The notes under the pieces were generated by a model, which saw only the letters and a program-made list of their open reading frames with translations, had not been told where the DNA came from and searched no databases. Positions 15,081 through 22,338 of a stretch of 64,000 bases of DNA are shown here, piece by piece. The position numbers were made by a program, and so were the translations under genes. This stretch comes from UBA11524 sp963642705 (GTDB lineage: Bacteria; Bacillota; Clostridia; Christensenellales; Aristaeellaceae). The stretch lies in assembly GCA_963642705.1 (NCBI GenBank), contig CAVIHU010000007.1, positions 1 through 64,000 of the forward strand, in the 5' to 3' direction. Each line of letters begins with the position of its first letter. Within the stretch, counting starts at the first letter, position 1.

Positions 15081-15533
15081 ATGGAAAACAGGCAAAATAA
15101 AGGCGTTCGCGTATTTTTGGTGCTTGTGACGGTTCTGCTGGTGGCAAATCTTGTCGCAACGGGTATCGTGCTGTGCAATCAGTACGGCGCGAAGGAGTCT
15201 GATGCCGATGCTCAGACGAAGTACACGCTGTACATCGGTACGAATGACAAGGATACGTACCAGCAGGAGATTCCGCTGGATGAATGTCGTCGCCTGATCA
15301 CGGAAATATGCACGCGCCATACCGGCGGCTGCACGCTGATGGACGCAGCTGGCTACTGGGCGGACGACAAGGGTAGCATCACGTGCGAGCAGACAATCGC
15401 ATGCGTGCTGGAGGACATTTCTGCCGAGGAAGTCCATGCGATCGCGGACGAGGTCATCACGGCGCTGAATCAGAATTCCGTGCTGATTGAGACGGAAACG
15501 GTTGGCAGCGAATTCTATGATGGCAGCAAGTAA
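15081..15533 (+). CDS. DUF3574 family membrane-anchored protein
   Basis: This 150-residue protein has one N-terminal membrane helix (VFLVLVTVLLVANLVATGIVL, about residues 10-31) and then an extracytoplasmic DUF3574-like domain starting TKYTLYIGTNDKDTYQQEI. The YIGTNDKDTY element and a later GYWADDKGSI are characteristic. I use the ATG at 15081, which follows GAAGGAG; an earlier in-frame start lies inside the promoter region. Function of the family is unknown. It stands alone between its own promoter and a strong terminator. Confidence 0.8.
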   Translation: MENRQNKGVRVFLVLVTVLLVANLVATGIVLCNQYGAKESDADAQTKYTLYIGTNDKDTYQQEIPLDECRRLITEICTRHTGGCTLMDAAGYWADDKGSITCEQTIACVLEDISAEEVHAIADEVITALNQNSVLIETETVGSEFYDGSK

Positions 15534-15541
15534 ACAAACAA

Positions 15542-15571
15542 GCGGCAGGGAATGCATCCCTGCCGCAATTT
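15542..15571. terminator. Bidirectional terminator, DUF3574 / VanZ
   Basis: GCGGCAGGGA (15542-15551) and TCCCTGCCGC (15557-15566) form a perfect 10-bp stem followed by AATTTTTATT. It lies between convergent genes and can end the peptide-modification operon from the other side. Confidence 0.85.
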
Positions 15572-16129
15572 TTATTCATTTTCGGGCGTATATGTGCAGC
15601 TTTCCGGAATCCTGCGGTACAGCCAAAGCCCGATGAGCGTGCCGAGCGTATTGTTCAGCAAATCGTCCGCCTCGAACCAGCCGAGCAGCAGGAACAGCTG
15701 ACAGCACTCGATGAAGAGCGACAGCAACAGCCCGAGCAGCAGGAACAGCCACGTATTCATCCGCCGATATGACGCTGTCAACAGGAAACCGAATGGCAGG
15801 AACAGCACGATGTTCTGTGCGATGCCGACAAGCGGCTTCAGGGTCGGTTCGTTTGCGGTCAATGCGCCGCTCAGCAGCTGTCCGACGTCCTCAAACGTCC
15901 AGACCGACCAGCCGAGCGCCTCCAGCAGCGCCCGAAAGGGCACGAACACAGTCGGGTATTCGCCGGTCGTGCGCGTGAACAGCGTGAACGTCCAGTTCAG
16001 GAGCAGGTACGCCAGAAGCAGCAGGCGCATGATTTGCCGGAATCGCGGCAGCGGCAGGTGGCATCTGAGCTGTTCGGTGATGATGACCATCAGCGCCACA
16101 AGCAGCAGCGCGGTAATTAGCAGAATCAT
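15572..16129 (-). CDS. VanZ-like membrane protein at the end of the peptide-modification operon
   Basis: This 185-residue protein has four to five membrane segments (ILLITALLLVALMVIIT; LLLLAYLLLNWTFTLFTR; NIVLFLPFGFLLTAS; LFLLLGLLLSLFIECCQLFLL) and the VanZ-family VLFLPFGF and IECCQLFL-GWFEADDLLNNTLG motifs. VanZ gives low-level teicoplanin resistance in enterococci, but most homologues have no known job. Its start overlaps the PqqD-like stop by four bases, so it belongs to the radical SAM operon. It may protect against or move the product; that is inference. No other transport protein is in the cluster. Confidence 0.85.
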   Translation of the reverse strand: MILLITALLLVALMVIITEQLRCHLPLPRFRQIMRLLLLAYLLLNWTFTLFTRTTGEYPTVFVPFRALLEALGWSVWTFEDVGQLLSGALTANEPTLKPLVGIAQNIVLFLPFGFLLTASYRRMNTWLFLLLGLLLSLFIECCQLFLLLGWFEADDLLNNTLGTLIGLWLYRRIPESCTYTPENE

Positions 16130-16392
16130 TCTGCCTCCAGCATCGGCCTGATGCTCTGCAGAAATTCCTGCAGGTCGCGGGCGGCAGTTGCTTCATCGAG
16201 TCCCTCGTAGCGCACGCACATCCGCTGAATCAGCGCGTCTGCCGTGATGTCCTCCGCAAGCTGCTCCCACAGCCACGCGCCCGATGCATTCAGTCGAATA
16301 AGGCCGTTAAAATGCATGTTTTCCTCGCCGATGGGCACAAGGATGTATTCATCTGCCATTTTCTTAAGCAGAAAATCCTTCTTTGCTTTCAT
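16126..16392 (-). CDS. PqqD-like peptide chaperone
   Basis: At 88 residues this matches the PqqD family: VPIGEENMHFNGLIRLNASGAWLWEQL contains the conserved LN-GA-LW core, and AARDLQEFLQSI the C-terminal helix. PqqD proteins bind the leader of a ribosomal precursor peptide and present it to a radical SAM enzyme. The start at 16392 (ATGAAAGC) is supported by the family boundary; the frame stays open upstream inside the radical SAM gene but is not coding. It lies 11 bases after the radical SAM stop and is coupled to the VanZ-like gene. Confidence 0.9.
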   Translation of the reverse strand: MKAKKDFLLKKMADEYILVPIGEENMHFNGLIRLNASGAWLWEQLAEDITADALIQRMCVRYEGLDEATAARDLQEFLQSIRPMLEAE

Positions 16393-16403
16393 AGTGCATG
16401 TCC

Positions 16404-17789
16404 TCATTTCCGTTTTAGTCCGGCTGACTGTGCGATTTGGTGGATGCGCTGCGAATAATCTGTGCTGAAAAAGGCACACTGGTCGGGGTCGCAGCCCATC
16501 ATTCCTTTGCCGTTGAGCAGCGCTGACGCACGGCATCCGCCACCGCAGACGTACCTGTGCTCGCACGCGGCGCATTCCCTGTTGACCTTCAGCAGGTCGC
16601 CGACGCGCGCGGTTGCGAAGTCGATATAGCTGCCGCTGGTCAGCAGCGATTGGAGCCCGACATCCTGAATGCGGGGGAACATCGACTGATCCTCCAGCGC
16701 GGTCAATGCAATGCAGGGAAGCAGCCGTCCTTCCGGCGTGATGTGGAACGTGCTGCGCACGGCATTGCATAGCATACAGCTCTCGCATGATTGCTCGCCG
16801 TTCATGCGTTCCGGTGCAAGCATGTAGGTGCCGTTTCTGTTTAACAGCATGACGCTGCTCCAAATCAGATCAAGCGGCTTGCCGTCCTCGCAGTAATGCG
16901 GAATATAATCGATGGCGGCTTCGATATAGTCTTCGTTGGAAACCGTCCGTCCTTCGCCGCGGCTTTCCCACAGCGGCGTTGGGCGAATCGCGCCGATTTT
17001 GACCGCATGAACGCCTGCTTCACCGAGCTTTTTCAGGCTTTCGCGGACGACAGGTATGTTGCCCGTGTGCAGGCACATTTCGACATTGACATTGAAGCCG
17101 CGCCGCTTGCACAGCGCAAAGGCACGCCAGGCAGCATCCTCCGCGCCTGTCACGCCGCGCATCCAGTCATGCCAGCCGATGCCGTCAAAGCTGACGGAGA
17201 ATTCCGGGCGCATGCCGCGGTGCTCGAATTCGTCCAGAATAGCGTCATTCAGCAGCCACGCATTCGTGTAAACCTGACGGATGACCATTTTTCTGCGGCG
17301 GATTTCATCGACAATTTCCCAGAAGTCGTTGCGGATGAACGGTTCGCCGCCGGTCAGTTCGATTTGCTGAATGCCGCATTGACTGAGCTGGTCTATGATG
17401 TCGAACGCATCCTCGTGGGACAGCTCGCCGTACTGACCGCTGGGCGCGTCCATGTAGCAATGACGGCAGCGGTAGTTGCAGCGGCCGGTGATTGCCCAAT
17501 GCGCGGCAGGGACAAAGCGGTTGCGGTAGAAGCGGTATTGCTGGTCTTTGTCGATGGGGGCGGCGGTTTCGGATGGGGTGACAATGCCATCGGCAACGTA
17601 TTTGTCCAGCCGGGTGCGGGTTGCATCGGTCAGCAGCCCATCCATCGACGTGCAGCCGTCGCAGAGAAGCAGCAGGTTGAAATCACTGCCGGTGAGTGGC
17701 TTGACGGCGTTTTCGGGACGCTTGAGCAGCGCGTTGGTCAGGTGCAGCCAGCCGCGCAGGGCATAGGCGTCATTCAGACGATAATACAT
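16404..17789 (-). CDS. Radical SAM/SPASM peptide maturase
   Basis: This 461-residue enzyme probably modifies the 64-residue peptide encoded just upstream. The radical SAM cluster is Cys104-x3-Cys108-x2-Cys111 (GRCNYRCRHCY), followed by LTGGEPF near residue 148. A SPASM domain at about 335-440 supplies Cys335, 338, 341, 359, 406, 409, 415, 419, 433 and 438, enough for two auxiliary 4Fe-4S clusters. The first 90 residues resemble the N-terminal winged domain common in such maturases. The bond formed (thioether, C-C or epimerisation) cannot be read from sequence. AGGAGC precedes the ATG. A hairpin lies between it and the precursor. Confidence 0.92.
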   Translation of the reverse strand: MYYRLNDAYALRGWLHLTNALLKRPENAVKPLTGSDFNLLLLCDGCTSMDGLLTDATRTRLDKYVADGIVTPSETAAPIDKDQQYRFYRNRFVPAAHWAITGRCNYRCRHCYMDAPSGQYGELSHEDAFDIIDQLSQCGIQQIELTGGEPFIRNDFWEIVDEIRRRKMVIRQVYTNAWLLNDAILDEFEHRGMRPEFSVSFDGIGWHDWMRGVTGAEDAAWRAFALCKRRGFNVNVEMCLHTGNIPVVRESLKKLGEAGVHAVKIGAIRPTPLWESRGEGRTVSNEDYIEAAIDYIPHYCEDGKPLDLIWSSVMLLNRNGTYMLAPERMNGEQSCESCMLCNAVRSTFHITPEGRLLPCIALTALEDQSMFPRIQDVGLQSLLTSGSYIDFATARVGDLLKVNRECAACEHRYVCGGGCRASALLNGKGMMGCDPDQCAFFSTDYSQRIHQIAQSAGLKRK

Positions 17790-17826
17790 GGCAGTTGCTC
17801 CTGTCGGTCGAGGCGGTTACAGGAAA

Positions 17827-17854
17827 GGCAGCACATGCCAATGCACATGCTGCC
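17827..17854 (-). terminator. Hairpin between precursor and maturase, likely attenuator
   Basis: In the minus-strand RNA, GGCAGCAUGUGC and GCAUGUGCUGCC form a 12-bp stem with two G-U pairs and an AUUG loop, followed by only a short UUUCC. It sits 26 bases past the precursor stop and 37 before the radical SAM start. This is a weak or partial terminator, or a processing/stability element, and would make more precursor than enzyme. Confidence 0.65.
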
Positions 17855-17880
17855 CGCAGAAGATATAGGCTTTCTTTGAT

Positions 17881-18075
17881 TTAGGTAGATATGAAACCAA
17901 TAGTAGACAAGAGACAACCACGCCCCTCGCCTTGACCAAACAGTAGTATGCAAAAAATCGAAGGATCTGTATTGCCGCCACTATCTCCTCCATCTCCCGA
18001 CGCAGCCACCACCAAATCTCTCGTGTCAAACTCGACAATCTCCGCTAAGGGCTTTTCGTAACGTAATTTATTCAT
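17881..18075 (-). CDS. Putative radical-SAM-modified precursor peptide
   Basis: The gene encodes 64 residues and has a perfect AGGAGG five bases before its ATG. The N-terminus (MNKLRYEKPLAEIVEF, then DTRDLVVAA) looks like a leader with a hydrophobic helix suited to PqqD docking. It is followed by a Gly/Asp/Ser-rich stretch, SGDGGDSGG, at residues 26-34. The last 30 residues contain Cys42, Cys54, and many Ser, Thr, Ile, Leu and Phe (PSIFCILLFGQGEGRGCLL). It lies between the HprK-like kinase and the radical SAM enzyme on the same strand. The precursor call rests on size, position and leader/core layout; I recognise no named RiPP family. A double-glycine cut after Gly34 is possible but no protease is present. 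Confidence 0.75.
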   Translation of the reverse strand: MNKLRYEKPLAEIVEFDTRDLVVAASGDGGDSGGNTDPSIFCILLFGQGEGRGCLLSTIGFIST

Positions 18076-18117
18076 GATATCCTCCTTGCCTGCATCAAGC
18101 AGTTCAAACGCCCGGCA

Positions 18118-18906
18118 TCATGCCTTCGTGGGCTGCAGCGATTGCGTCAGTACCGTGCTGCTGATCAGCACAGCGTCCGGCGCAAGGTTGTTGACGTCCA
18201 TGTGGTAGATGGGAATCTGCGCTATCAGGCTGTCAAGCAGGCTGAGCATCTCAATGCGCGTCGCCGCCTCGTCCGGCAGCAGCACGGCGTTGAAGAGCCA
18301 GTCCACCATATGTGTTGCAGGGGTAATACGGTTGTTTTCGCCGCGCGTCAGGAAGCAAATGCCCTTGAGCGGCACGGCAATCGGGTTGCCGAGGTTCTCC
18401 TTTCCCTGCCACGGAGAGCCACAGACATACCATTGACCGTTGTCCAGCAGCAGGATAGGCTTGTCGCCGTTGATCATGCGGGCGCGTGCGTCGGGCTCGT
18501 GCCGATCCTGATTGCCGAAGTGGTTCAGCCAAAGGTTGACGTGCGTAGACTTACCGACACCGCTTCGTCCTGAAAAGATGTAGCCGCAGCCGTCCAGCGA
18601 AACGGCAGCGCCGTGCAGGATGAAAGCGTGAGATCTCGGCAGCAGCATGCTGATCTTTCGGTAGAGCACGTTCTCTTCGTCCTGCATCCGCCGAGGGCTG
18701 TTCCCAATTGCGCGCTGACGAAGGCGAGAGAGCAGACGAGCGTGACGATGTTCACTGCGGAGCGAATCCAGCTCCTCATCCGAAGCAGATACCGTGCAGA
18801 CAGGCGCTTCATCGGTCAGGTAAGCATGATACTTGTCCTGCAGCGCCGGATTGCGCGTCAGAAGCTGGAAAGTGGTTTTTGCAATCTTTATCGTAAAGCA
18901 CTGCAT
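18118..18906 (-). CDS. HprK/PEPCK-like kinase of a peptide-modification cluster
   Basis: The 262-residue protein has the P-loop GRSGVGKST at residues 113-121, His98 in FILHGAAVSL, and the acidic INGDKP at 146-150, with GSPWQGKE after it. This is the HPr-kinase/PEPCK-like fold found next to PqqD and radical SAM genes. Related enzymes phosphorylate Ser in lasso peptides (ThcoK type). Here it could phosphorylate the Ser-containing peptide encoded 42 bases downstream. The start at 18906 is an ATG after AGGAGGGAG; a GTG at 18927 overlaps that site. It is the first gene of the operon. It lacks the N-terminal domain of a true HPr kinase. Confidence 0.85.
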   Translation of the reverse strand: MQCFTIKIAKTTFQLLTRNPALQDKYHAYLTDEAPVCTVSASDEELDSLRSEHRHARLLSRLRQRAIGNSPRRMQDEENVLYRKISMLLPRSHAFILHGAAVSLDGCGYIFSGRSGVGKSTHVNLWLNHFGNQDRHEPDARARMINGDKPILLLDNGQWYVCGSPWQGKENLGNPIAVPLKGICFLTRGENNRITPATHMVDWLFNAVLLPDEAATRIEMLSLLDSLIAQIPIYHMDVNNLAPDAVLISSTVLTQSLQPTKA

Positions 18907-18970
18907 TACCGTCTCTCCCTCCTGCACAGGTCTCGGAAACAGCGAACATTTGTATTTTGTCTACATGCGT

Positions 18971-18999
18971 AGTATAGCAAATGCTGGTTGAAATGTCAA
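18971..18999 (-). promoter_or_regulatory. Promoter of the peptide-modification operon
   Basis: On the minus strand a perfect TTGACA (18994-18999) and TATACT (18971-18976) are 17 bases apart, about 65 bases upstream of the kinase ATG. This would drive kinase, precursor, radical SAM, PqqD-like and VanZ-like genes together. Confidence 0.85.
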
Positions 19000-19129
19000 G
19001 GGATTTTTGGAATTCATCTAACAAAAAAGGAGAAATATGACATTGTAACCTGATGACTTCAAATTTCATACATCGATGCATAAATATAGACGTTGGAAAA
19101 TGCGCTGACAGCCCATGCTGCGATATTGC

Positions 19130-19158
19130 TTGCATCCGCGCGGCAATTATGTTAGGAT
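19130..19158 (+). promoter_or_regulatory. Promoter of yugP
   Basis: TTGCAT (19130-19135) and TAGGAT (19153-19158) are 17 bases apart, 59 bases ahead of the ATG. The 18907-19217 gap holds only this and the divergent promoter; no gene was seen. Confidence 0.55.
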
Positions 19159-19217
19159 AGGACAGAGCGATTATCAATCGGTCTGCATCATCATGAAATC
19201 AGAAGGAAGGCGGATTT

Positions 19218-19913
19218 ATGTATTATTATTGGGACTGGACCTATATTCTGCTGATTCCCGGACTGATTCTGGGCTTGATTGCACAGATGAAGGTCAAGAG
19301 CGCCTATGCGCAGTGCAGCCGGATTCCCGCACGCTGCGGTATGACGGCAAGCGAGATGGTGACCGACCTTCTGCGCCGGAATGGCAACACACGTGTGCGT
19401 GTCGGACGCATTTCCGGTGAGCTGACGGATCACTATGACCCTGCAAAGGAAGAATTGAAGCTGTCCGATGGCGTCTACGCAGGCACAAGCGTAGCGGCAC
19501 TGGGCATTGCGGCGCATGAGGCGGGTCACGCCATGCAGAAGCTCGAGGGCTACGCGCCGCTGAACCTCCGCACGGCGATTGTTCCCGCAGTCAACATCTG
19601 CTCGACGATGGCGACACCGCTGTTCATTCTCGGTCTCATTTTTGCGTGGCAGCCGCTGGTGTATATCGGCATCGCGCTGTTTGCGGCATCAACGGTGTTT
19701 GCGCTTGTGACGCTGCCGGTGGAGTTCAACGCAAGCAGTCGTGCCATCCGGATGCTGTCCGAGGGAGGTTATATTTCCGGTGCGGACGAGGAACGCAACG
19801 TCCGGCGCGTACTGAATGCGGCAGCGCTGACGTATGTCGCGGCGGCGGTGACGAGCCTGCTCTCGCTGCTGCGCCTCATCCTAATTGCAAACCGGAATGA
19901 CAGAAGACGGTAA
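19218..19913 (+). CDS. yugP: YugP-family zinc membrane metallopeptidase
   Basis: The 231-residue protein carries the zinc-peptidase motif HEAGH at residues 100-104 and at least three hydrophobic segments: ILLIPGLILGLIAQ at the N-terminus, the long block VNICSTMATPLFILGLIF onward, and a C-terminal LTYVAAAVTSLLSLLRLI. This is the neutral zinc metallopeptidase (peptidase_M50-like, DUF/YugP) family. Substrates are unknown. GAAGGCGG precedes the ATG. It lies 12 bases ahead of recJ and is probably cotranscribed with it. Confidence 0.9.
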   Translation: MYYYWDWTYILLIPGLILGLIAQMKVKSAYAQCSRIPARCGMTASEMVTDLLRRNGNTRVRVGRISGELTDHYDPAKEELKLSDGVYAGTSVAALGIAAHEAGHAMQKLEGYAPLNLRTAIVPAVNICSTMATPLFILGLIFAWQPLVYIGIALFAASTVFALVTLPVEFNASSRAIRMLSEGGYISGADEERNVRRVLNAAALTYVAAAVTSLLSLLRLILIANRNDRRR

Positions 19914-19925
19914 CAGGAGCATCGT

Positions 19926-22313
19926 ATGTTAAGATTTACCCGAAAGGGCATTGACAGCAGGGAAACGATTGGCGCGCTGTCGCTGAGGCTGTCGAACATG
20001 CTGCGTTACCGCGGCATTTCGACCGAGGCGGAGGCAGCGCGCTTCCTGCATCCTGCGCTGACCGACTTGCATGATCCGATGCGTATGAGCGGCATGGAAA
20101 AGGCAGTTTCCTGCATCCGCACGGCGGTCGGGACTGAGCAGGCCATCGTCGTATACGGCGACTACGATGTTGACGGCATCTGCGCCTCAAGCATCATGCT
20201 GGAGACACTGCATGACATGGGCGCGCAGAATGTGCAGGTGTACATTCCGTCGCGTCACGAGGAAGGCTACGGACTGAACGCCGATGCGGTCGAGAAGCTC
20301 GCGAAGGAATATCAGCTGCTGATTACGGTTGACTGCGGCATCACAAACCTTGAAGAAGTTGCGCTTGCAAAGAAACTGGGCATGTCGGTTGTTGTCACCG
20401 ACCACCATCAGCTGGCAGAACGGCTGCCCGAGGCAGATGCGGTGCTGAATCCGCTGATTGAGCCGTACCCGTTCAAACGGTTGTGCGGGGCGGGCGTTGC
20501 GCTCAAGATGACGCAGGCGCTGATGGGAATGGAGGCGGTGAAACGGCGCATTGACCTTGCTGCGCTGGCGACCGTTGCGGATATCGTTCCGCTGGTGGAT
20601 GAGAACCGCGTTATTGTCCGCGAGGGTATGCTGAAAATGGCGGAATCCGACCGGCCGGGGTTGAAGCGGCTGATGCAGCTTGCACAGGTGACGGCACCGG
20701 TCAATACGGGGCATCTGGGCTATCGCATTGCGCCGCGCCTGAATGCAGGCGGCCGGCTGGAAACGGCGGAGCAGTGCGTGAAGCTGTTGACGACAAAGGA
20801 TGCAGCTGAGGCGGATACGCTTGCTGCGCACCTCAACGCGCTGAACGAAACGCGTCAGACGATGGAAAAGCAGATTGTTGACGATGCGCTGGCGGCAATT
20901 CCTGCTCAGGTCGATTTCAGGACGGACCTCGCGATTGTAATTCTCGGGCAGGAGTGGAATAACGGCGTCATCGGGCTGGCGGCAGGGCGAATCTGCGAAA
21001 AATATCATTTCCCGACGATTGTGCTCAGTCAGCATGACGACCTGGCGGTCGGCTCGTGCCGCTCGATTCCGGGCGTTGATATTCATCAGATGCTGACGGC
21101 GTGCAAGGCGCTCTATGCGCAGGAAACGGGGGATAAGCTGTTTGAACGCTTCGGCGGTCATGCGCAGGCGGCCGGTCTGACCATCCGTGCTGACCGCGTC
21201 CCGACACTCAGGCGGCTGCTCAACCGCGTCATCACAACGGCGGACAACTGCGACCTGTCGTGCTATATTCCGCAGAAGGAGTATGAGTGGGAGATTCCGC
21301 TGGGCGAAGTGAATCAGATGCTGGTGGATGAGCTGGCGCAGCTCCAGCCGACCGGCTGCGGCAATCCGACTCCCGTACTCATGGCGCGCGGCGTGCATGT
21401 GCAGGAGGCAAGGCGCGTCGGCAGTACGGGCAGTCACCTGAAAATGGTGCTGCTTGACGGCGATGCGGTACGCGGAGGCATTGCGTTTCAGCAGGGCGAT
21501 TTGGCGGGTCGGGGGTTCGAGCGTGTTGATGTGCTGTTTTCGCCTGAAATCAACGAATTCCGCGGGCAGAAAACCGTGCAGATGAACATTTCTGCCATCA
21601 AGCAAACCGGCGGCAGCATGCTCTGGCCGGAGAAAAATATGATTTTTGAGGCGCTTTTGCAGGAAATACAGGCGCTTGCGGCGAAATATATCTATTTATC
21701 ATCGGACGGCGATACGCCTGAAAAGCCGATGAGGACGCTCCGTGCATCACAGCTCCGCGAACGGCTGAAATCAGGTCGCGGCTTCCTGCTTATTGCCCAC
21801 GATTTGCAATGGGCGCAGGAGGTGCTTGCAGGCTGCGAGGCAGATACAGATGTGAGCGTGGTGCAGGATGAACGCGCATTCAACACGATTCTCTTCGCGC
21901 CGAGTCCGGAAAAGCTCCGTGACTGTTGGGCGGACGTTGTCCTGCTGGACGGCAGTGCGTTGCCCGGCGAGGAGGAAGCAATCCGCCGTCAATGCCCGAA
22001 CGCGCGGCTGTGGCGCCTGCCGGACGCGCCGGACAGGGTGCGTGCGCTGCTGACGGACATCACCGTGTCGGACGATATGCTCAGGCAAATGTACAGGCGG
22101 CTGATGAAGGGCGGCACGATGGCGGTTTCTTCTCTCGCGGAGGACTGCCGGATGACGCGCGAGCAGGTACTGACGGGCTTGTGCGTCTTCCGTGAGTTGC
22201 AGCTGGTGACGTTCACCATGTCGCCGTATCAGCTCCGGCTCTGTCCGCCGCATAAGGTCACGCTGACGGACAGTCCGGTGCGGAAATATCTGCTGGAGCA
22301 TTTTATGGAGTAG
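19926..22313 (+). CDS. recJ: Single-stranded-DNA exonuclease RecJ
   Basis: RecJ degrades single-stranded DNA 5' to 3' in recombination and mismatch repair. The DHH phosphoesterase motifs are present: YGDYDVDGICAS near residue 78, VDCGITN, VTDHHQLAE with the DHH triad, and the DHHA1 region with FGGHAQAAGLTI around residue 415. An OB-fold region follows (RGVHVQEARRVGSTGSHLKM). The 795-residue length includes a C-terminal extension typical of Clostridia RecJ. It starts 13 bases after yugP and leads into relA. Confidence 0.96.
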   Translation: MLRFTRKGIDSRETIGALSLRLSNMLRYRGISTEAEAARFLHPALTDLHDPMRMSGMEKAVSCIRTAVGTEQAIVVYGDYDVDGICASSIMLETLHDMGAQNVQVYIPSRHEEGYGLNADAVEKLAKEYQLLITVDCGITNLEEVALAKKLGMSVVVTDHHQLAERLPEADAVLNPLIEPYPFKRLCGAGVALKMTQALMGMEAVKRRIDLAALATVADIVPLVDENRVIVREGMLKMAESDRPGLKRLMQLAQVTAPVNTGHLGYRIAPRLNAGGRLETAEQCVKLLTTKDAAEADTLAAHLNALNETRQTMEKQIVDDALAAIPAQVDFRTDLAIVILGQEWNNGVIGLAAGRICEKYHFPTIVLSQHDDLAVGSCRSIPGVDIHQMLTACKALYAQETGDKLFERFGGHAQAAGLTIRADRVPTLRRLLNRVITTADNCDLSCYIPQKEYEWEIPLGEVNQMLVDELAQLQPTGCGNPTPVLMARGVHVQEARRVGSTGSHLKMVLLDGDAVRGGIAFQQGDLAGRGFERVDVLFSPEINEFRGQKTVQMNISAIKQTGGSMLWPEKNMIFEALLQEIQALAAKYIYLSSDGDTPEKPMRTLRASQLRERLKSGRGFLLIAHDLQWAQEVLAGCEADTDVSVVQDERAFNTILFAPSPEKLRDCWADVVLLDGSALPGEEEAIRRQCPNARLWRLPDAPDRVRALLTDITVSDDMLRQMYRRLMKGGTMAVSSLAEDCRMTREQVLTGLCVFRELQLVTFTMSPYQLRLCPPHKVTLTDSPVRKYLLEHFME

Positions 22314-22338
22314 AATGATGGGGAAAGGAGGATGAAAT

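Noticed and set aside
15572..16129. Glycopeptide-resistance locus (vanZ)
   Set aside because: No vanHAX or vanRS genes are present; VanZ-like proteins are widespread, and this one is coupled to peptide-modification genes.
17817..18038. Overlapping 73-codon frame in the precursor region
   Set aside because: It has no ribosome site and overlaps the better-supported 64-codon gene in another frame; its start lies inside that gene.
18118..18906. HPr kinase/phosphorylase acting on the Crh-like protein
   Set aside because: The P-loop fold fits, but it lacks the N-terminal HprK domain and sits in a radical SAM/PqqD operon, so a peptide kinase is more likely.
20187..21605. Long minus-strand frame opposite recJ
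   Set aside because: It lies wholly within recJ, whose motifs are certain; its His/Arg/Gln-rich composition is that of an antisense shadow. The same holds for frames opposite gpmI (39483-40970) and clpC (46049-47632).
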